64,000 bases of DNA from Pseudoxanthomonas yeongjuensis (GCF_010093345.1 NZ_PDWT01000001.1:1364001-1428000), one strand, 5' to 3'. Shown: positions 34,835-44,386, numbered from the stretch's first letter. Numbers and translations are program-made. Notes: a model not told the origin generated them from the letters alone.

Positions 34835-35833
34835 ATGACAGCCGTCGAACGCCCCCGGCCCGCCCTGGCCCTGCCCCAGATCCAGACCCTTGCCACCGCT
34901 GACATGGCTGCCGTGGACACGCTGATCCGCAACCGGCTGGCTTCCGACGTGGTCCTGATCAACCAGATCGCCGACCACATCATCTCCGCCGGCGGCAAGC
35001 GCCTGCGGCCGATGCTGGTGGTCCTGGCCGGCCGCGCCTGCGGTGCGGTGATCCCGGACCACCACCAGTTGGCGGCGATCATCGAATTCATCCATACCTC
35101 CACCCTGCTCCACGACGACGTGGTCGACGAATCCGACCTGCGCCGCGGCCGCAGCACCGCCAATGCGCTGTGGGGCAACGCGCCCAGCGTGCTGGTCGGC
35201 GATTTCCTGTATTCGCGCAGCTTCCAGTTGATGGTGGAACTGGACCGGATGGAAGTGATGCGGATCCTGGCCGACACCACCAACCGCATCGCCGAAGGCG
35301 AGGTGCTGCAGCTGCTGCACGTGCACAACCCCGATACCGACGAGGCCGCCTACCTGCGCGTGATCGAGCGCAAGACCGCGGTGCTGTTCGCCGCCGGCAC
35401 CCGGCTGGGCGCGCTGGCATCCAATGCCGATGCGGCCGGGCAACGGAAGCTCTACGACTACGGCATGAACCTGGGCTACGCCTTCCAGATCGCCGACGAC
35501 GTGCTGGACTACACCGCCGATGCCGCCGACCTGGGCAAGAACCTCGGCGACGACCTGGCCGAAGGCAAGGCCACCCTGCCCCTGATCCACGCGATCGCGC
35601 ATTCCGATGAAAAGACGCGCGCGCGCCTGCGCGCGATCGTCGAAAACGGCGACGGCACGGCCATGCCCGAAGTGCTGGCCGCGATCGACGCCACCGGCGG
35701 ACTGGAATACAGCCGTCGCCGCGCGGCGGAATACGCGCAGGCGGCGGAAGCCGCGCTCGATGGCCTGGAAGAAAACGACGCGATCGGCGCATTGCGCGGA
35801 CTTGCCCGGTATTCGGTGGAACGCAAGTCCTGA
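34835..35833 (+). CDS. ispB: Polyprenyl (octaprenyl) diphosphate synthase
   Basis: Long-chain trans-prenyltransferase of 332 aa that makes the ubiquinone side chain precursor. The first Asp-rich motif is DDVVDESDLRRG at residues 94-105 and the second QIADDVLDYTAD near residue 217; GGKRLRPML and KTA are also present. Chain length cannot be read from motifs with certainty; octaprenyl is assumed from the ubiquinone-8 of Xanthomonadales. Start ATG at 34835. Confidence 0.95.
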   Translation: MTAVERPRPALALPQIQTLATADMAAVDTLIRNRLASDVVLINQIADHIISAGGKRLRPMLVVLAGRACGAVIPDHHQLAAIIEFIHTSTLLHDDVVDESDLRRGRSTANALWGNAPSVLVGDFLYSRSFQLMVELDRMEVMRILADTTNRIAEGEVLQLLHVHNPDTDEAAYLRVIERKTAVLFAAGTRLGALASNADAAGQRKLYDYGMNLGYAFQIADDVLDYTADAADLGKNLGDDLAEGKATLPLIHAIAHSDEKTRARLRAIVENGDGTAMPEVLAAIDATGGLEYSRRRAAEYAQAAEAALDGLEENDAIGALRGLARYSVERKS

Positions 35834-35836
35834 CCC

Positions 35837-35907
35837 GTAGGAGCGGGCCTTGCCCGCGATGCCCTTGCTTCAACGCCAAAAGCATCGCGGGCAAGGCCCG
35901 CTCCTAC
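35837..35907. repeat. Inverted REP pair, GCGGGCctTGCCCGC stem type
   Basis: GTAGGAGCGGGCCTTGCCCG with tail CGATGC, and the exact inverse at the right. Located between the converging ispB and dienelactone hydrolase-like genes. Confidence 0.88.
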
Positions 35908-35919
35908 ACAGGTCGGGTC

Positions 35920-36705
35920 TCAATCTCCGAAAATTTCTTCGAAGAAGTCGTCCATCATCCGGTTGGCGCGCTTGGCCGCGCGCTCGTTGTAGACGCAACC
36001 GGGCGGGCTGTTGGCCGTTTCCAGCGCGAAGCAATGCACCGCACCGCTGAAGTTGACGAACTGCCAATCCGCACCTGCCTCGTTCATTTCCTTCTCGAAC
36101 CCGGCGATATCGGGTGCGGTGCTCTTGTCGTCGGCCCCGTTGAGGATCAACAGCGGCGCCTTCACCATGCCCGGCCGCGCCGGCATGTCCGTGTCGAGTC
36201 CGCCGTGGAACGTCACCACACCGGCGACATCGGCACCGCTGCGGGCCAGCTCCAGTACCGATGAACCACCGAAACAGAAGCCGAGTGCGGCGATCTTCGC
36301 AGGATCCAGCGGTGCCTTTCCGGCTTGCGCACGCAGCACTTCCACGGACTTGTTGATGCGCTCACGCATCATCGGTATGTCCGCGTACATCTTCTTGACC
36401 TGGGCCAGCGCCTCGGCCGGATCCTTGGGGCGTATCCCCTTGCCGTACATGTCGACGATCAGGACCACGTAGTCATCGCCGGCGATCTGTTTGGCCTTGT
36501 CGACAGCGGCCGGAGTCACGCCCAGCCAGTCGGGCACCATCACCAGTCCGGGGCGCTTTTCGTTGCTTGTGTCGTCGTAGACCAGGTAGCCGCTGAAAAC
36601 CTGCTTGTCGATTTTCCACTCGACCGGTTTGGCCTGTGGCGCGGCCAACAGGGGCGAAGCCCACAAGGCGGTCAAGGCCAGCCATATCAGGGATATCTTG
36701 CGCAC
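35920..36705 (-). CDS. Exported dienelactone hydrolase-family protein
   Basis: Alpha/beta hydrolase of 261 aa with a signal peptide (MRKISLIWLALTALWASPLLAA). The catalytic triad typical of dienelactone hydrolases is visible: Cys144 in GFCFGGSS, Asp192 in NGADDKSTA and His224 in GAVHCFALE. Starts with GTG at 36705, with GGGAG upstream. The periplasmic location is unusual for the cytosolic namesake but common in this subfamily; the substrate is unknown and dienelactone is unlikely. Confidence 0.88.
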   Translation of the reverse strand: MRKISLIWLALTALWASPLLAAPQAKPVEWKIDKQVFSGYLVYDDTSNEKRPGLVMVPDWLGVTPAAVDKAKQIAGDDYVVLIVDMYGKGIRPKDPAEALAQVKKMYADIPMMRERINKSVEVLRAQAGKAPLDPAKIAALGFCFGGSSVLELARSGADVAGVVTFHGGLDTDMPARPGMVKAPLLILNGADDKSTAPDIAGFEKEMNEAGADWQFVNFSGAVHCFALETANSPPGCVYNERAAKRANRMMDDFFEEIFGD

Positions 36706-36780
36706 GCGTTGCTCCCGATGTGCCGAAATTGATCCAGTTTAGAACCATACCATCCAGACCGCATGAAATCCGCCCGTATG

Positions 36781-36927
36781 CAGGAGCGACGTGAGTCGCA
36801 ACACATGCCCTCTTCATCTGAGGAGTCGAGGGATCGCCCGGGAATCCGGCTGCCTATCCCTGCCCTTGCCCACCCGGACCAAGAATCCATGCAGCGTTTT
36901 TTCGGTCGCGACTCACGTCGCTCCTAC
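36781..36927. repeat. Spaced REP pair, GCGACgtgAGTCGC stem type
   Basis: Left AGGAGCGACGTGAGTCGC and right inverse GCGACTCACGTCGCTCCTAC, about 105 nt apart, longer than in other pairs. The 36706-36939 gap between the hydrolase and murD2 contains nothing else that I recognise. Confidence 0.8.
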
Positions 36928-36939
36928 GTGCACGAAGCT

Positions 36940-38343
36940 TCAGGCGATGCCCATGCCCGGGATCGCGGAAATCGCATCGGGGTCGAAGCCGGCCAATTCC
37001 GCGAAATGGCGGCCACGGGCCACGTAGTCACGATAGGCGCCGAAGCTGGGGGCGCCCGGCGAAAGCAGGATGACCCCGGCATTGCCCAGCAGACCGTGCG
37101 CCTGCTTTACCGCGGATTCCAGATCGTCGGCAGCCTCGAGCCTGAACTTGCCGCTTGCAGCCAATGGGGTAAGCAGATCGTGGATCCGCGGCCCGTTGGC
37201 GCCCATGGTCACGATGATTTCTGGCGCATCGCCCTGCATTGCATCGGCGAAACCGGACCAGTCCACCCCACGGTCGTGCCCACCGACCAGGATCGCCACC
37301 CGCTGCCCGCGGAAACATTCCAGCGCGGCGAGGCTCGCATGCGGTGTAGTGCTGATGGAGTCGTTGACGTAGGTGATGCCATCGCGCATGCCGATGGTCT
37401 GCAGGCGATTGGGTAGCGGACGGAAACTCTCGGCATGCGCGGCCAGTGCGCCCGCATCCAGTCCCAGCGCCTCGATCGTCGCCAGCACCGCGCACAGGTT
37501 GCCGCGGTTGTGGCGACCCGGCAGCGGCGTGCGCCTGCTGTCGAACACGAAAAGCTCGCCGCGATAGACGTCGTCTCCGCGCAGATGCCAGCCTTCGGCA
37601 TGGTTGAACCAGTGCACTTCGCTGTCCGGGAGCCGCAATGCGGCAAGGCGCGGGTCGGCGGCGTTGAGCACGGCGACCCTCGGCTTCGCCTGCGTCACCA
37701 GCGCCAGCTTGTCGTCGACATAACGCGCTTCGCTGCCATGCCAGTCCAGGTGTTCGGGAAACAGGTTGAGGACGACCGCCACTTCCGGCCGCGTTTCCGC
37801 GGCCGCGACATCCAGGGTCTGGTAGCTGGAAAGCTCGATCGCCCAGAACCCGGGTGCAGGTTCGGTATCCAGCATTTCCAGCAAGGGCATGCCGATGTTG
37901 CCGGCAAGCGCGGTGCGGTGGCCGCCGGCGCGGAGCAAGTGCGCCAGCAACGCGGTGGTCGTGCTCTTGCCCTTGGTCCCGGTGACACAGATCGTGTTCC
38001 GGGCGTAGCCATCGTCATTCGCCTGCTCGTCGAACCACAGCGTGCTGCCGCCGATGAAGCGCGCGCCCTGCGCGACCGCGGCAAGCGCGGCCTCGGAATA
38101 AGGGCTGATGCCGGGCGACTTGACCACGATGTCCTGCGCGCCCAGCAACCGGGCGGTCGCTTCCGGTTCGACCTGCAGGTACGCGTCTGCGAAAGCGCCG
38201 ACTTCTTCCGCTTCCGCGGCACTGCAGAACAGTGTCAGCGATTGCGCGGGCAGTCTCGCGCGGATCGCATGGTAGGCGGCGCGGCCTTCGCGGCCCCAGC
38301 CCCACAGGGCGACCCGCTGGCCTTCAAGCCGCGAAATTCGCAC
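36940..38343 (-). CDS. murD2: UDP-N-acetylmuramoyl-L-alanine--L-glutamate ligase (MurD2)
   Basis: Mur ligase of 467 aa. In Xanthomonas the MurD2 enzyme joins L-Glu, not D-Glu, to UDP-MurNAc-L-Ala; the neighbouring MurL then epimerises the Glu residue. Evidence here is the Mur ligase fold with P-loop GTKGKST at 122-128, [29 protein letters not shown] and the [16 protein letters not shown] motif, plus its position beside murL. Without murL I could only say MurD-like. Its ATG overlaps the murL 3' end by 20 nt. A canonical murD in the dcw cluster is not expected to be functionally needed but cannot be seen here. Confidence 0.92.
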   Translation of the reverse strand: MRISRLEGQRVALWGWGREGRAAYHAIRARLPAQSLTLFCSAAEAEEVGAFADAYLQVEPEATARLLGAQDIVVKSPGISPYSEAALAAVAQGARFIGGSTLWFDEQANDDGYARNTICVTGTKGKSTTTALLAHLLRAGGHRTALAGNIGMPLLEMLDTEPAPGFWAIELSSYQTLDVAAAETRPEVAVVLNLFPEHLDWHGSEARYVDDKLALVTQAKPRVAVLNAADPRLAALRLPDSEVHWFNHAEGWHLRGDDVYRGELFVFDSRRTPLPGRHNRGNLCAVLATIEALGLDAGALAAHAESFRPLPNRLQTIGMRDGITYVNDSISTTPHASLAALECFRGQRVAILVGGHDRGVDWSGFADAMQGDAPEIIVTMGANGPRIHDLLTPLAASGKFRLEAADDLESAVKQAHGLLGNAGVILLSPGAPSFGAYRDYVARGRHFAELAGFDPDAISAIPGMGIA

Positions 38344-39703
38344 GCAGCCGCTCCCACAGCGCAGGCGGTACCCGATGCTCGCCGCCCATGTGCAGCAACG
38401 GCGCGATCTCGAGTTCGGAAGCCGCCAGTTGCGGCTGGATCTCGCGAATGAAACGCGAGACCAGCGCGTCTTCCTTCCATTCCGGACGCGAAGCGAGCGC
38501 AGCCATCGCCGCGCGCGATTCCTGGCCTTCGCCTACGCACTCGAACGGCTTGTGGTCCTGGAATTCCAGCAGCGCGTCGAAGCCGCCAGCCTGCGATGCG
38601 TCGTCGAGGAGATTGCGGCCGAAGATGCGCACCAGCCGTGGCTTGGGCATGAACGGAGCCAACGCCAGGAACACGAAATGGCATTTCGGACAAACGCCGC
38701 ACCAGCGATTCACCGGACGCTCGCCGAGGATGTGGAAATTGCGGTTGCAGCTGGAAAAGTGCGCGTCGTAGCGATCCGATTTCGCGAACTGGCGCGCCAC
38801 CGCGAGTTCACTGAGTGGGCGCAGCAGCGAGTAATAGTGCAGTTCGGCGGCGACGCGCTTCTGCACGTACTCACCGAACGCCTGCTCGAACTGCCATCCC
38901 TTCGACCATTGGTGGTTCACTTCGCCCGTGCCCGGGATGATGCTGCCGTAGCTGGCTGAGCGTTCGTTGGAGAACACCACCTGGTCCACGCCCTGCAGCA
39001 ACGCGGCGAGCACCAGGATCGCGGAATTCACCGCGGTCACCGGGATGTGGCCGTTGTAGGCGCCCTGCCGGTTCAATTCGAACAGCTCCGGCGCCAGCGC
39101 GCGGCCCAGGTTGAGCGTCGGCAATTCCGTGCGTGCGGCGCAGGCGGCGATCAGCTGGGAGTTGCCGATCCAGGTCACGGTCTGATCGACACCCGCCGAA
39201 CGCAGGGCCTCGATCGAGACCAGCGAATCCTTGCCGCCACCGATGGCGACCAGCGCGTGATGGCGGAGACCTAGCGCAGGCGCGTCACTTGTGGGAGGGG
39301 CGTCAGCCCCGACGCCCACCGCAGTCGGAAAACTGATCCTGCCGTGCAGGTTCAGCCCATTGCGATAGGCGAACTCGCCCAATCCGTTCTCATAGATCAG
39401 CGTCAGCAGAGCAGCCGCATCCGCGTCGATCGCATACGACTCTATCCGGATTTCCGGCGGCACCGCCGCCTTGTAATAGCTGACCCCGGCGATCAGGTGC
39501 AGCAGGCGCAACGCCTGTTCCACTGCATGCGCACGCTCACCCTCCAGGACGAACGGCGCGCCGGAGATCGTCACCGTTTCGATCATCTCCGGGCCATCGT
39601 CGAAAGCGTAGGCCAGGCTGGCGACGCCGGTTTGCGCGTCGAAGCCGCAACGCACGAAGCGGAATGCCGCAACCCCGTCGCGCTGGAATTTCCACTCAGA
39701 CAT
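38324..39703 (-). CDS. murL: UDP-N-acetylmuramoyl-L-alanyl-L-glutamate epimerase (MurL)
   Basis: Enzyme of 459 aa that inverts the glutamyl residue of UDP-MurNAc-L-Ala-L-Glu to D-Glu, replacing glutamate racemase in Xanthomonadales. Visible features: PP-loop-like motif [11 protein letters not shown] (Gly/Lys/Asp/Ser at 155-160), [10 protein letters not shown], and a Cys cluster [10 protein letters not shown] (335-344). Start ATG 39703 overlaps the lysAC stop by 8 nt (ATGTCTGA). Residues 130-138 (GVGADAPPT) are encoded by a single REP unit inserted in frame, in the linker just before the nucleotide-binding domain. Confidence 0.93.
   Translation of the reverse strand: MSEWKFQRDGVAAFRFVRCGFDAQTGVASLAYAFDDGPEMIETVTISGAPFVLEGERAHAVEQALRLLHLIAGVSYYKAAVPPEIRIESYAIDADAAALLTLIYENGLGEFAYRNGLNLHGRISFPTAVGVGADAPPTSDAPALGLRHHALVAIGGGKDSLVSIEALRSAGVDQTVTWIGNSQLIAACAARTELPTLNLGRALAPELFELNRQGAYNGHIPVTAVNSAILVLAALLQGVDQVVFSNERSASYGSIIPGTGEVNHQWSKGWQFEQAFGEYVQKRVAAELHYYSLLRPLSELAVARQFAKSDRYDAHFSSCNRNFHILGERPVNRWCGVCPKCHFVFLALAPFMPKPRLVRIFGRNLLDDASQAGGFDALLEFQDHKPFECVGEGQESRAAMAALASRPEWKEDALVSRFIREIQPQLAASELEIAPLLHMGGEHRVPPALWERLRANFAA
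39291..39315 (+). repeat. Single REP unit inside the murL reading frame
   Basis: GTGGGAGGGGCGTCAGCCCC followed by GACGC: head GTGGGAG, stem GGGGCgtcaGCCCC and tail match the REP at 45339-45403. It lies on the plus strand of a minus-strand gene and is translated as GVGADAPPT. Confidence 0.85.
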
Positions 39704-42311
39704 CCAACACCTCTTCTTTCGGCAACGCCCGCAGGTTGTAGGCGTTGGCCATGGTGAATCCGTAGGCGCCCGCATCGGCGACCAGCACCACATCGCCCTC
39801 CGCGGTCGCCGCCGGCAACTTGCGGCGCTTGCCGAACACATCGCTCGACTCGCAGATCGGTCCGACCACATCGAACACGCCGTCGGCTGCTTCATCGAGG
39901 CGGCCAAGATTGTGAATGTCGTGCCATGCGTCGTATAGCGCCGGACGGATCAGCGCATTCATGCCCGCATCCAGGCCGACGCGATGGATGCCATCTTTTT
40001 CGACGACCTGGGTGACCGTCGCAAGCAACACGCCCGCTTCGGCAACGAGGTAGCGGCCCGGCTCGATCGCCAGCCGATAGCCCGCATAGGCGGATTTTAT
40101 TTCCGCCAGGTCCGCGCTCCAGGCGTCGAGGTCGAACGGTTCATCGTCCTCGGTGTAGGGAATGGGCAGGCCGCCGCCGATGTCGATCACCTCGATGCTG
40201 CCGATCCGTCCGGCGATGCCGCCCAGCTCGTCGCAGACCTGCTTCCAGTGCTGCGGGGTTTCCACGCCGCTGCCCAGGTGCGCATGCAGGCCGTTGACCC
40301 GGATGCCCAGGCTGTGCGCGAGTGCGATGAAAGCCTCCACCTTGGCCACCGGCAGGCCGAACTTGGATTCCCTGCCACCGGTGCGCACCTTCTCGTGATG
40401 CCCTTCGCCACGGCCCAGGTCCACCCGCAGCCACAGGTCGCGGCCACGGAAGACTTCCGGCCAGCGCTGCAGCGCCTCGCAGTTGTCCAGGGTCACGGTG
40501 ACCCCCAGCGCATACGCCGCTTCGTACTCCGCGCGCGGCGCGAAGCTCGGGGTGAACAGTACCAGGCGCGGGGACAACTCGGGCAGGATCTCGAACACGC
40601 GCTGCAACTCGCCCAGCGAGACGCATTCCAGACCGAAACCCTCTTCGACCAGCAGGCGCAGGATCGCCGGATGCGAATTGGCCTTGATCGCATAGTAGCG
40701 CTGGTCGATCGGCGCCAGCGCCTTCAACGCCTGCGCGCGGGCGCGCACCGTGGGCAGATGGTAGGCATAGGCCGGCGTGGACGCGGCGGCCACGGCGAGC
40801 AGGCGTTGGCGTTGCCCGTGCCACCACGGCGTTTCGCGCTTGCGGATGCCGTGGGCGATCTCGCGCCAGCGCGGGCCGAACACGCTGGTCTCCTGCACCG
40901 GCATGGCGCCGCTGTCGATCAGCGCGGCATGCAGCACCGGCAACAGGCCGTCGGCGTCGGCCTCGTCGATGACGAAGGTCAGGTTCAAGTCGTTGGACGA
41001 CTGCGAAATCATATGCACGCGTTCGCGGCCGAACGTGGCCCACACATCCGACAGCTTGTGCAGCAGCGAGCGCATGCCGCGGCCGACCAGGGTGATGGCC
41101 GTGCACGGCGCGATCACCTTGACCCGGCAGATTTCCGCCAGGTCCGCCGACAGCGCGGCCAGCACGTTGGTGCTGACCAGGTTCTCGCTGGGATCCAGCG
41201 ACACGGTGACGTTGGTTTCCGAGGAACCGATCAGGTCCACCGACAGGCCATGGCGCTTGAAGCGCTCGAACACGTCGGCCAGGAAGCCGACCTGCTGCCA
41301 CATGCCGATGCCTTCCATCGACACCAGCACGATGCCGTTGCGGCGGCTGATCGCCTTTACGCCGGGCACAGTGGCCGCGTTGCCGTCGATGCTGGTGCCG
41401 GGGAGCTCGGGCCGCTCGGTGTCCAGGATCGCCATCGGCACGCCGGCGTCGCGGCACGGCTTGATCGAACGCGCATGCAGCACCTTGGCCCCGGTGGTCG
41501 CGATTTCCTGCGCCTCGTGGTAATCCAGCCGGGTCAGCAGTCGCGCGTCGGGCACTTCGCGCGGGTTGGCGGAAAACATGCCGGGCACATCGGTCCAGAT
41601 TTCCACCCGCTGCGCGCCGAGCAACGCGCCGAAATACGCGGCCGAAGTATCCGAACCGCCACGCCCCAGCACGGTGGTGCCGCCATCCTCATGGCGGGCG
41701 ATGAAGCCCTGGGTCAGCAACATGCCTGCGGGTTGCGCGCTGAATTCCTGGCGCCAGCTACCGCTGGGCACGATGCCGCACGACACCGACAACCGTTGCG
41801 CCCATGCGCTCTGGTTGGGCAGCACGTTGGCCTGCAGCCATTGGCGCGCATCGGTCCAGCCGAAATCCAGTCCCTGCGCACGCAGGTAGGCCGCGCCCAG
41901 GGTGGAGGAAAGCAGCTCGCCCTGGCCCAGCACTTCCGCCTGCCAGGCCAGCGTGCGTTCGCCGGCGCGCGGATCGACCATCAATGCGCGCAGGAACGAC
42001 AGGCGTTCGCCGATTACCTGGTCCGCATCCAGCTCCAGTTCGGCGACGAATTCGCGATGGCGCTGTTCGAGCCTGTCGATGCGTTCCGCACTGTCGGTGG
42101 CGCCGTCGGCGATCGCGGTCAGCTCATTGGTCACGCCCGACAACGCCGAGACCACCACCAGCACGCGCGCATCCTGCCCCTCGACGGAATGTTCCTCCGC
42201 CCTGCGTTTGGCCAGCCGGCCGATCGTGTCCCAGCGATGGCGACGCGACACCGAAGTGCCGCCGAACTTGAGGACGATCCAGCGATCAGGCGCAGTGAGG
42301 GAGGCAGGCAT
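39696..42311 (-). CDS. Bifunctional aspartate kinase / diaminopimelate decarboxylase
   Basis: Fusion of 871 aa catalysing the first and last steps of lysine synthesis: aspartate phosphorylation and meso-DAP decarboxylation to L-lysine. Residues 1-480 form the kinase (KFGGTS at 15-20, then GRGGSDTSAAYFGALL) with ACT-like regulatory part (IVLVSMEGIGMWQQVGFLAD). Residues about 500-871 are the PLP decarboxylase with Lys543 in YYAIKANSHP, HAHLGSG at 676-682, and CESSDVFG near the end. This fusion is known in Xanthomonas and Xylella. First gene of the operon with murL and murD2; all junctions overlap. Feedback by lysine is typical of AK but not shown here. Confidence 0.95.
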   Translation of the reverse strand: MPASLTAPDRWIVLKFGGTSVSRRHRWDTIGRLAKRRAEEHSVEGQDARVLVVVSALSGVTNELTAIADGATDSAERIDRLEQRHREFVAELELDADQVIGERLSFLRALMVDPRAGERTLAWQAEVLGQGELLSSTLGAAYLRAQGLDFGWTDARQWLQANVLPNQSAWAQRLSVSCGIVPSGSWRQEFSAQPAGMLLTQGFIARHEDGGTTVLGRGGSDTSAAYFGALLGAQRVEIWTDVPGMFSANPREVPDARLLTRLDYHEAQEIATTGAKVLHARSIKPCRDAGVPMAILDTERPELPGTSIDGNAATVPGVKAISRRNGIVLVSMEGIGMWQQVGFLADVFERFKRHGLSVDLIGSSETNVTVSLDPSENLVSTNVLAALSADLAEICRVKVIAPCTAITLVGRGMRSLLHKLSDVWATFGRERVHMISQSSNDLNLTFVIDEADADGLLPVLHAALIDSGAMPVQETSVFGPRWREIAHGIRKRETPWWHGQRQRLLAVAAASTPAYAYHLPTVRARAQALKALAPIDQRYYAIKANSHPAILRLLVEEGFGLECVSLGELQRVFEILPELSPRLVLFTPSFAPRAEYEAAYALGVTVTLDNCEALQRWPEVFRGRDLWLRVDLGRGEGHHEKVRTGGRESKFGLPVAKVEAFIALAHSLGIRVNGLHAHLGSGVETPQHWKQVCDELGGIAGRIGSIEVIDIGGGLPIPYTEDDEPFDLDAWSADLAEIKSAYAGYRLAIEPGRYLVAEAGVLLATVTQVVEKDGIHRVGLDAGMNALIRPALYDAWHDIHNLGRLDEAADGVFDVVGPICESSDVFGKRRKLPAATAEGDVVLVADAGAYGFTMANAYNLRALPKEEVLDV

Positions 42312-42390
42312 GGACAGGAGGGGGGGATTGCCCGACCATTCGGGCGTGAACCCTGAATTCTAGACGAAGGTCGACTCGCGTGGGCTTGGA

Positions 42391-42486
42391 GTGGGAGCGG
42401 CGTCCCGCCGCGGGCTTTTGTCCTTCGTTTGAGGGCAATCGGGGCAAGAGCCAGGACAAGCGCTCGCGGCGGGACGCCGCTCCCAC
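42391..42486. repeat. Inverted REP pair, GCGGCGtcccGCCGC stem type
   Basis: GTGGGAGCGGCGTCCCGCCG and the inverse, spaced by about 55 nt, located between the divergent AK-DapDC and phzF genes. A shortened extra head (GCCGCTCCCAC) follows at 42492-42502. Confidence 0.82.
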
Positions 42487-42535
42487 AGTTAGCCGCTCCC
42501 ACACTTGCCGGAGCGATCAACCTCCACGGTAATGC

Positions 42536-42558
42536 GGATTGCTAAGCTGCACGGCCCC
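42536..42558 (+). repeat. 23-bp direct repeat before first phzF (duplication edge)
   Basis: GGATTGCTAAGCTGCACGGC plus CCC occurs here and, identically, at 43442-43464, 906 bp later, where it covers the last codons and stop of the first phzF copy. Confidence 0.85.
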
Positions 42559-42575
42559 GCCCATTCCCCCCCTCC

Positions 42576-43451
42576 ATGACCACACGCCGTTACCTGCAGC
42601 TCGACGTCTTCGCCGACCGCCCTGGCGCGGGCAACGCGCTGGGCGTGGTCTTCGACGCCGCAGACATGGACGCAGCCGCCATGCAGGCCTATGCCGCCTG
42701 GGCGAACCTTTCCGAAACCGTCTTCTTTCTGCCTCCCGCTTCGCCAGCCGCCGACTACCACGTACGCATCTTCACTCCGCGCTCGGAGTTGCCCTTTGCC
42801 GGGCACCCCAGCGTGGGTGCGGCGTGGGCCGCGCTCGACTCGGGACTGGTGCAGGCCAGGGACGGTGTCTTGATGCAGGAATGCGCTGCCGGCCTATTGC
42901 CAGTGCGGATCGAGGATCGCGACACCACCCGGGCGATCCACGTACGCGCGCCGCATGCGCGAGAGGTAACGACCGGGGATACGCATCGCACAGCGCTCAG
43001 CGCCGCATTGCGCGACCTCCCGCTCGGTGCGCTCGCACCCACGCTCTGGAACAACGGGCCCAACTGGTGGCTGGTGGAACTGGCCGATGCGGCCGCGGTA
43101 CGCGGCATGGCGCCCGACCTGCCGGCCATTGCGGCGCTGACCCGCGCCAGCGAGGCAGTCGGGCTGGCGGTGTTTGGCCGTGCCGGAGCATCCGATCACG
43201 ACCTCGCGGTGCGCGCCTTCTGCCCGGCCGACGGAATCCCGGAAGATCCGGTGACCGGCAGCGCCAACGCCAGCATCGCCGCGCTGCTGCACCGTGCTGG
43301 TGCATTGCCGGGTGCGGGGGACCGCTACATTGCCAGCCAGGGCCGGGAGCTGGGCCGCGACGGCAAGGTGGAAGTGCAGGTCGACGGCGAAGGCGAGGCC
43401 TGGATCGGCGGCCGGGTGCAGGCGGTGATCCGCGGAAGCGTGGATTGCTAA
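42576..43451 (+). CDS. PhzF-family isomerase-like protein, copy 1
   Basis: Dimeric PhzF-fold protein of 291 aa (two diaminopimelate-epimerase-like halves). The conserved active-site residues of PhzF are all recognisable: Glu47 in NLSETVFF, His in PFAGHPSVGAAW and Asp/Ser in PEDPVTGSANAS. PhzF isomerises a phenazine precursor, but no phenazine genes are nearby and most chromosomal PhzF-like proteins have unknown substrates. Starts MTTRRYLQLDVFADRPGAGN; no clear ribosome site. It is the first of a tandem pair. Confidence 0.9.
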   Translation: MTTRRYLQLDVFADRPGAGNALGVVFDAADMDAAAMQAYAAWANLSETVFFLPPASPAADYHVRIFTPRSELPFAGHPSVGAAWAALDSGLVQARDGVLMQECAAGLLPVRIEDRDTTRAIHVRAPHAREVTTGDTHRTALSAALRDLPLGALAPTLWNNGPNWWLVELADAAAVRGMAPDLPAIAALTRASEAVGLAVFGRAGASDHDLAVRAFCPADGIPEDPVTGSANASIAALLHRAGALPGAGDRYIASQGRELGRDGKVEVQVDGEGEAWIGGRVQAVIRGSVDC

Positions 43452-43464
43452 GCTGCACGGCCCC
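43442..43464 (+). repeat. 23-bp direct repeat between the phzF copies
   Basis: Second copy of the repeat at 42536-42558. It begins in the last codons of copy 1 and includes its TAA stop (43449-43451), so coding end and spacer were duplicated together or copied by conversion. Confidence 0.85.
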
Positions 43465-43482
43465 CACGAACCCTCCCCCTTC

Positions 43483-44373
43483 ATGACCACACGCTCCATG
43501 ACCGCGCGCCGTTACCTGCAACTCGACGTCTTCGCCGATCGCCCGGGCGCAGGCAATCCCCTGGCCGTGGTCCTGGATGCGGACGGTCTGGACGACGACA
43601 CCATGCAGGCCATCGCCCGCTGGACGCGATTGCCGGAAACGACCTTCGTGTTCCCGGCGACGAAGCCGGAAGCCAGCTACGGCATCCGCATCTTCAGCCC
43701 GCGCCGTGAAGTGCCGTTCGCCGGTCATCCCAGCGTTGGCACCGCGCACGCGGTGCTCGAGGCCGGACTGGCCACGCCACGCGACGGATTGCTGGTGCAG
43801 GAAGGCATCGCCGGCCTGCTGCCGCTGCGCGTGACCGGCACCGGCCCTACCCGCACCATCGCCGTGCGCACGCCACGGGCGAAGGTGATGGAAATCGCAT
43901 CGCCGGACGACGCACGCCTGCGCGATGTGCTCGGCACACTGCCGCTGGGCGCGCTGCCGCCGGCATTGATGGATGGCGGAAGACGCTGGTGGCTGGCGGA
44001 GTTGCGCGACGAAACCACGCTGCGCGCGGCGACACCGCCTTGGGAAGCGATCGGCACGCTGGCGCAATCCACCGAAAGCATGGGCATGTGCGTGTTCGCA
44101 CGCAGCGACGATCCGGTCTATTTCCTGGCGGTACGCGCCTGGGTCGGCGCGCCTGCGCAGTTCGAGGACGCGGCTTCGGGCGCGGCCAACGCGACCCTCG
44201 CCGCCTGGCTGGCTTCGCAAAATTCCTTGCCCGGCCATGATGGCCGCTACCGCATCAGCCAGGGCCGCGAAGTCGGGCACGACGCGATCATCGAGTTGTT
44301 CGTCGACGAACACGGCGAAGTCTGGTCCGGCGGCCGCGTCTGCAACGTGGTGAGCGGGCAGATCGATTGGTGA
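43483..44373 (+). CDS. PhzF-family protein, diverged tandem copy 2
   Basis: Protein of 296 aa clearly related to its upstream neighbour (YLQLDVFADRPGAGN identical in both; PFAGHPSVG identical). Active-site Glu52 (RLPETTFVFP) and His are kept, but the second motif reads EDAASGAANAT instead of EDPVTGSANAS, losing Pro and replacing the Ser by Ala, so activity may differ or be lost. Two possible starts: ATG 43483 and ATG 43498 (MTARRYLQLD), the latter matching the N-terminus of copy 1. Substrate unknown. Confidence 0.88.
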   Translation: MTTRSMTARRYLQLDVFADRPGAGNPLAVVLDADGLDDDTMQAIARWTRLPETTFVFPATKPEASYGIRIFSPRREVPFAGHPSVGTAHAVLEAGLATPRDGLLVQEGIAGLLPLRVTGTGPTRTIAVRTPRAKVMEIASPDDARLRDVLGTLPLGALPPALMDGGRRWWLAELRDETTLRAATPPWEAIGTLAQSTESMGMCVFARSDDPVYFLAVRAWVGAPAQFEDAASGAANATLAAWLASQNSLPGHDGRYRISQGREVGHDAIIELFVDEHGEVWSGGRVCNVVSGQIDW

Positions 44374-44386
44374 GTCCCTACCCTTT

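Noticed and set aside
42576..44373. Phenazine biosynthesis cluster
   Set aside because: Only phzF-like genes are present, no phzA-E or phzG; PhzF-like proteins are widespread outside phenazine producers.
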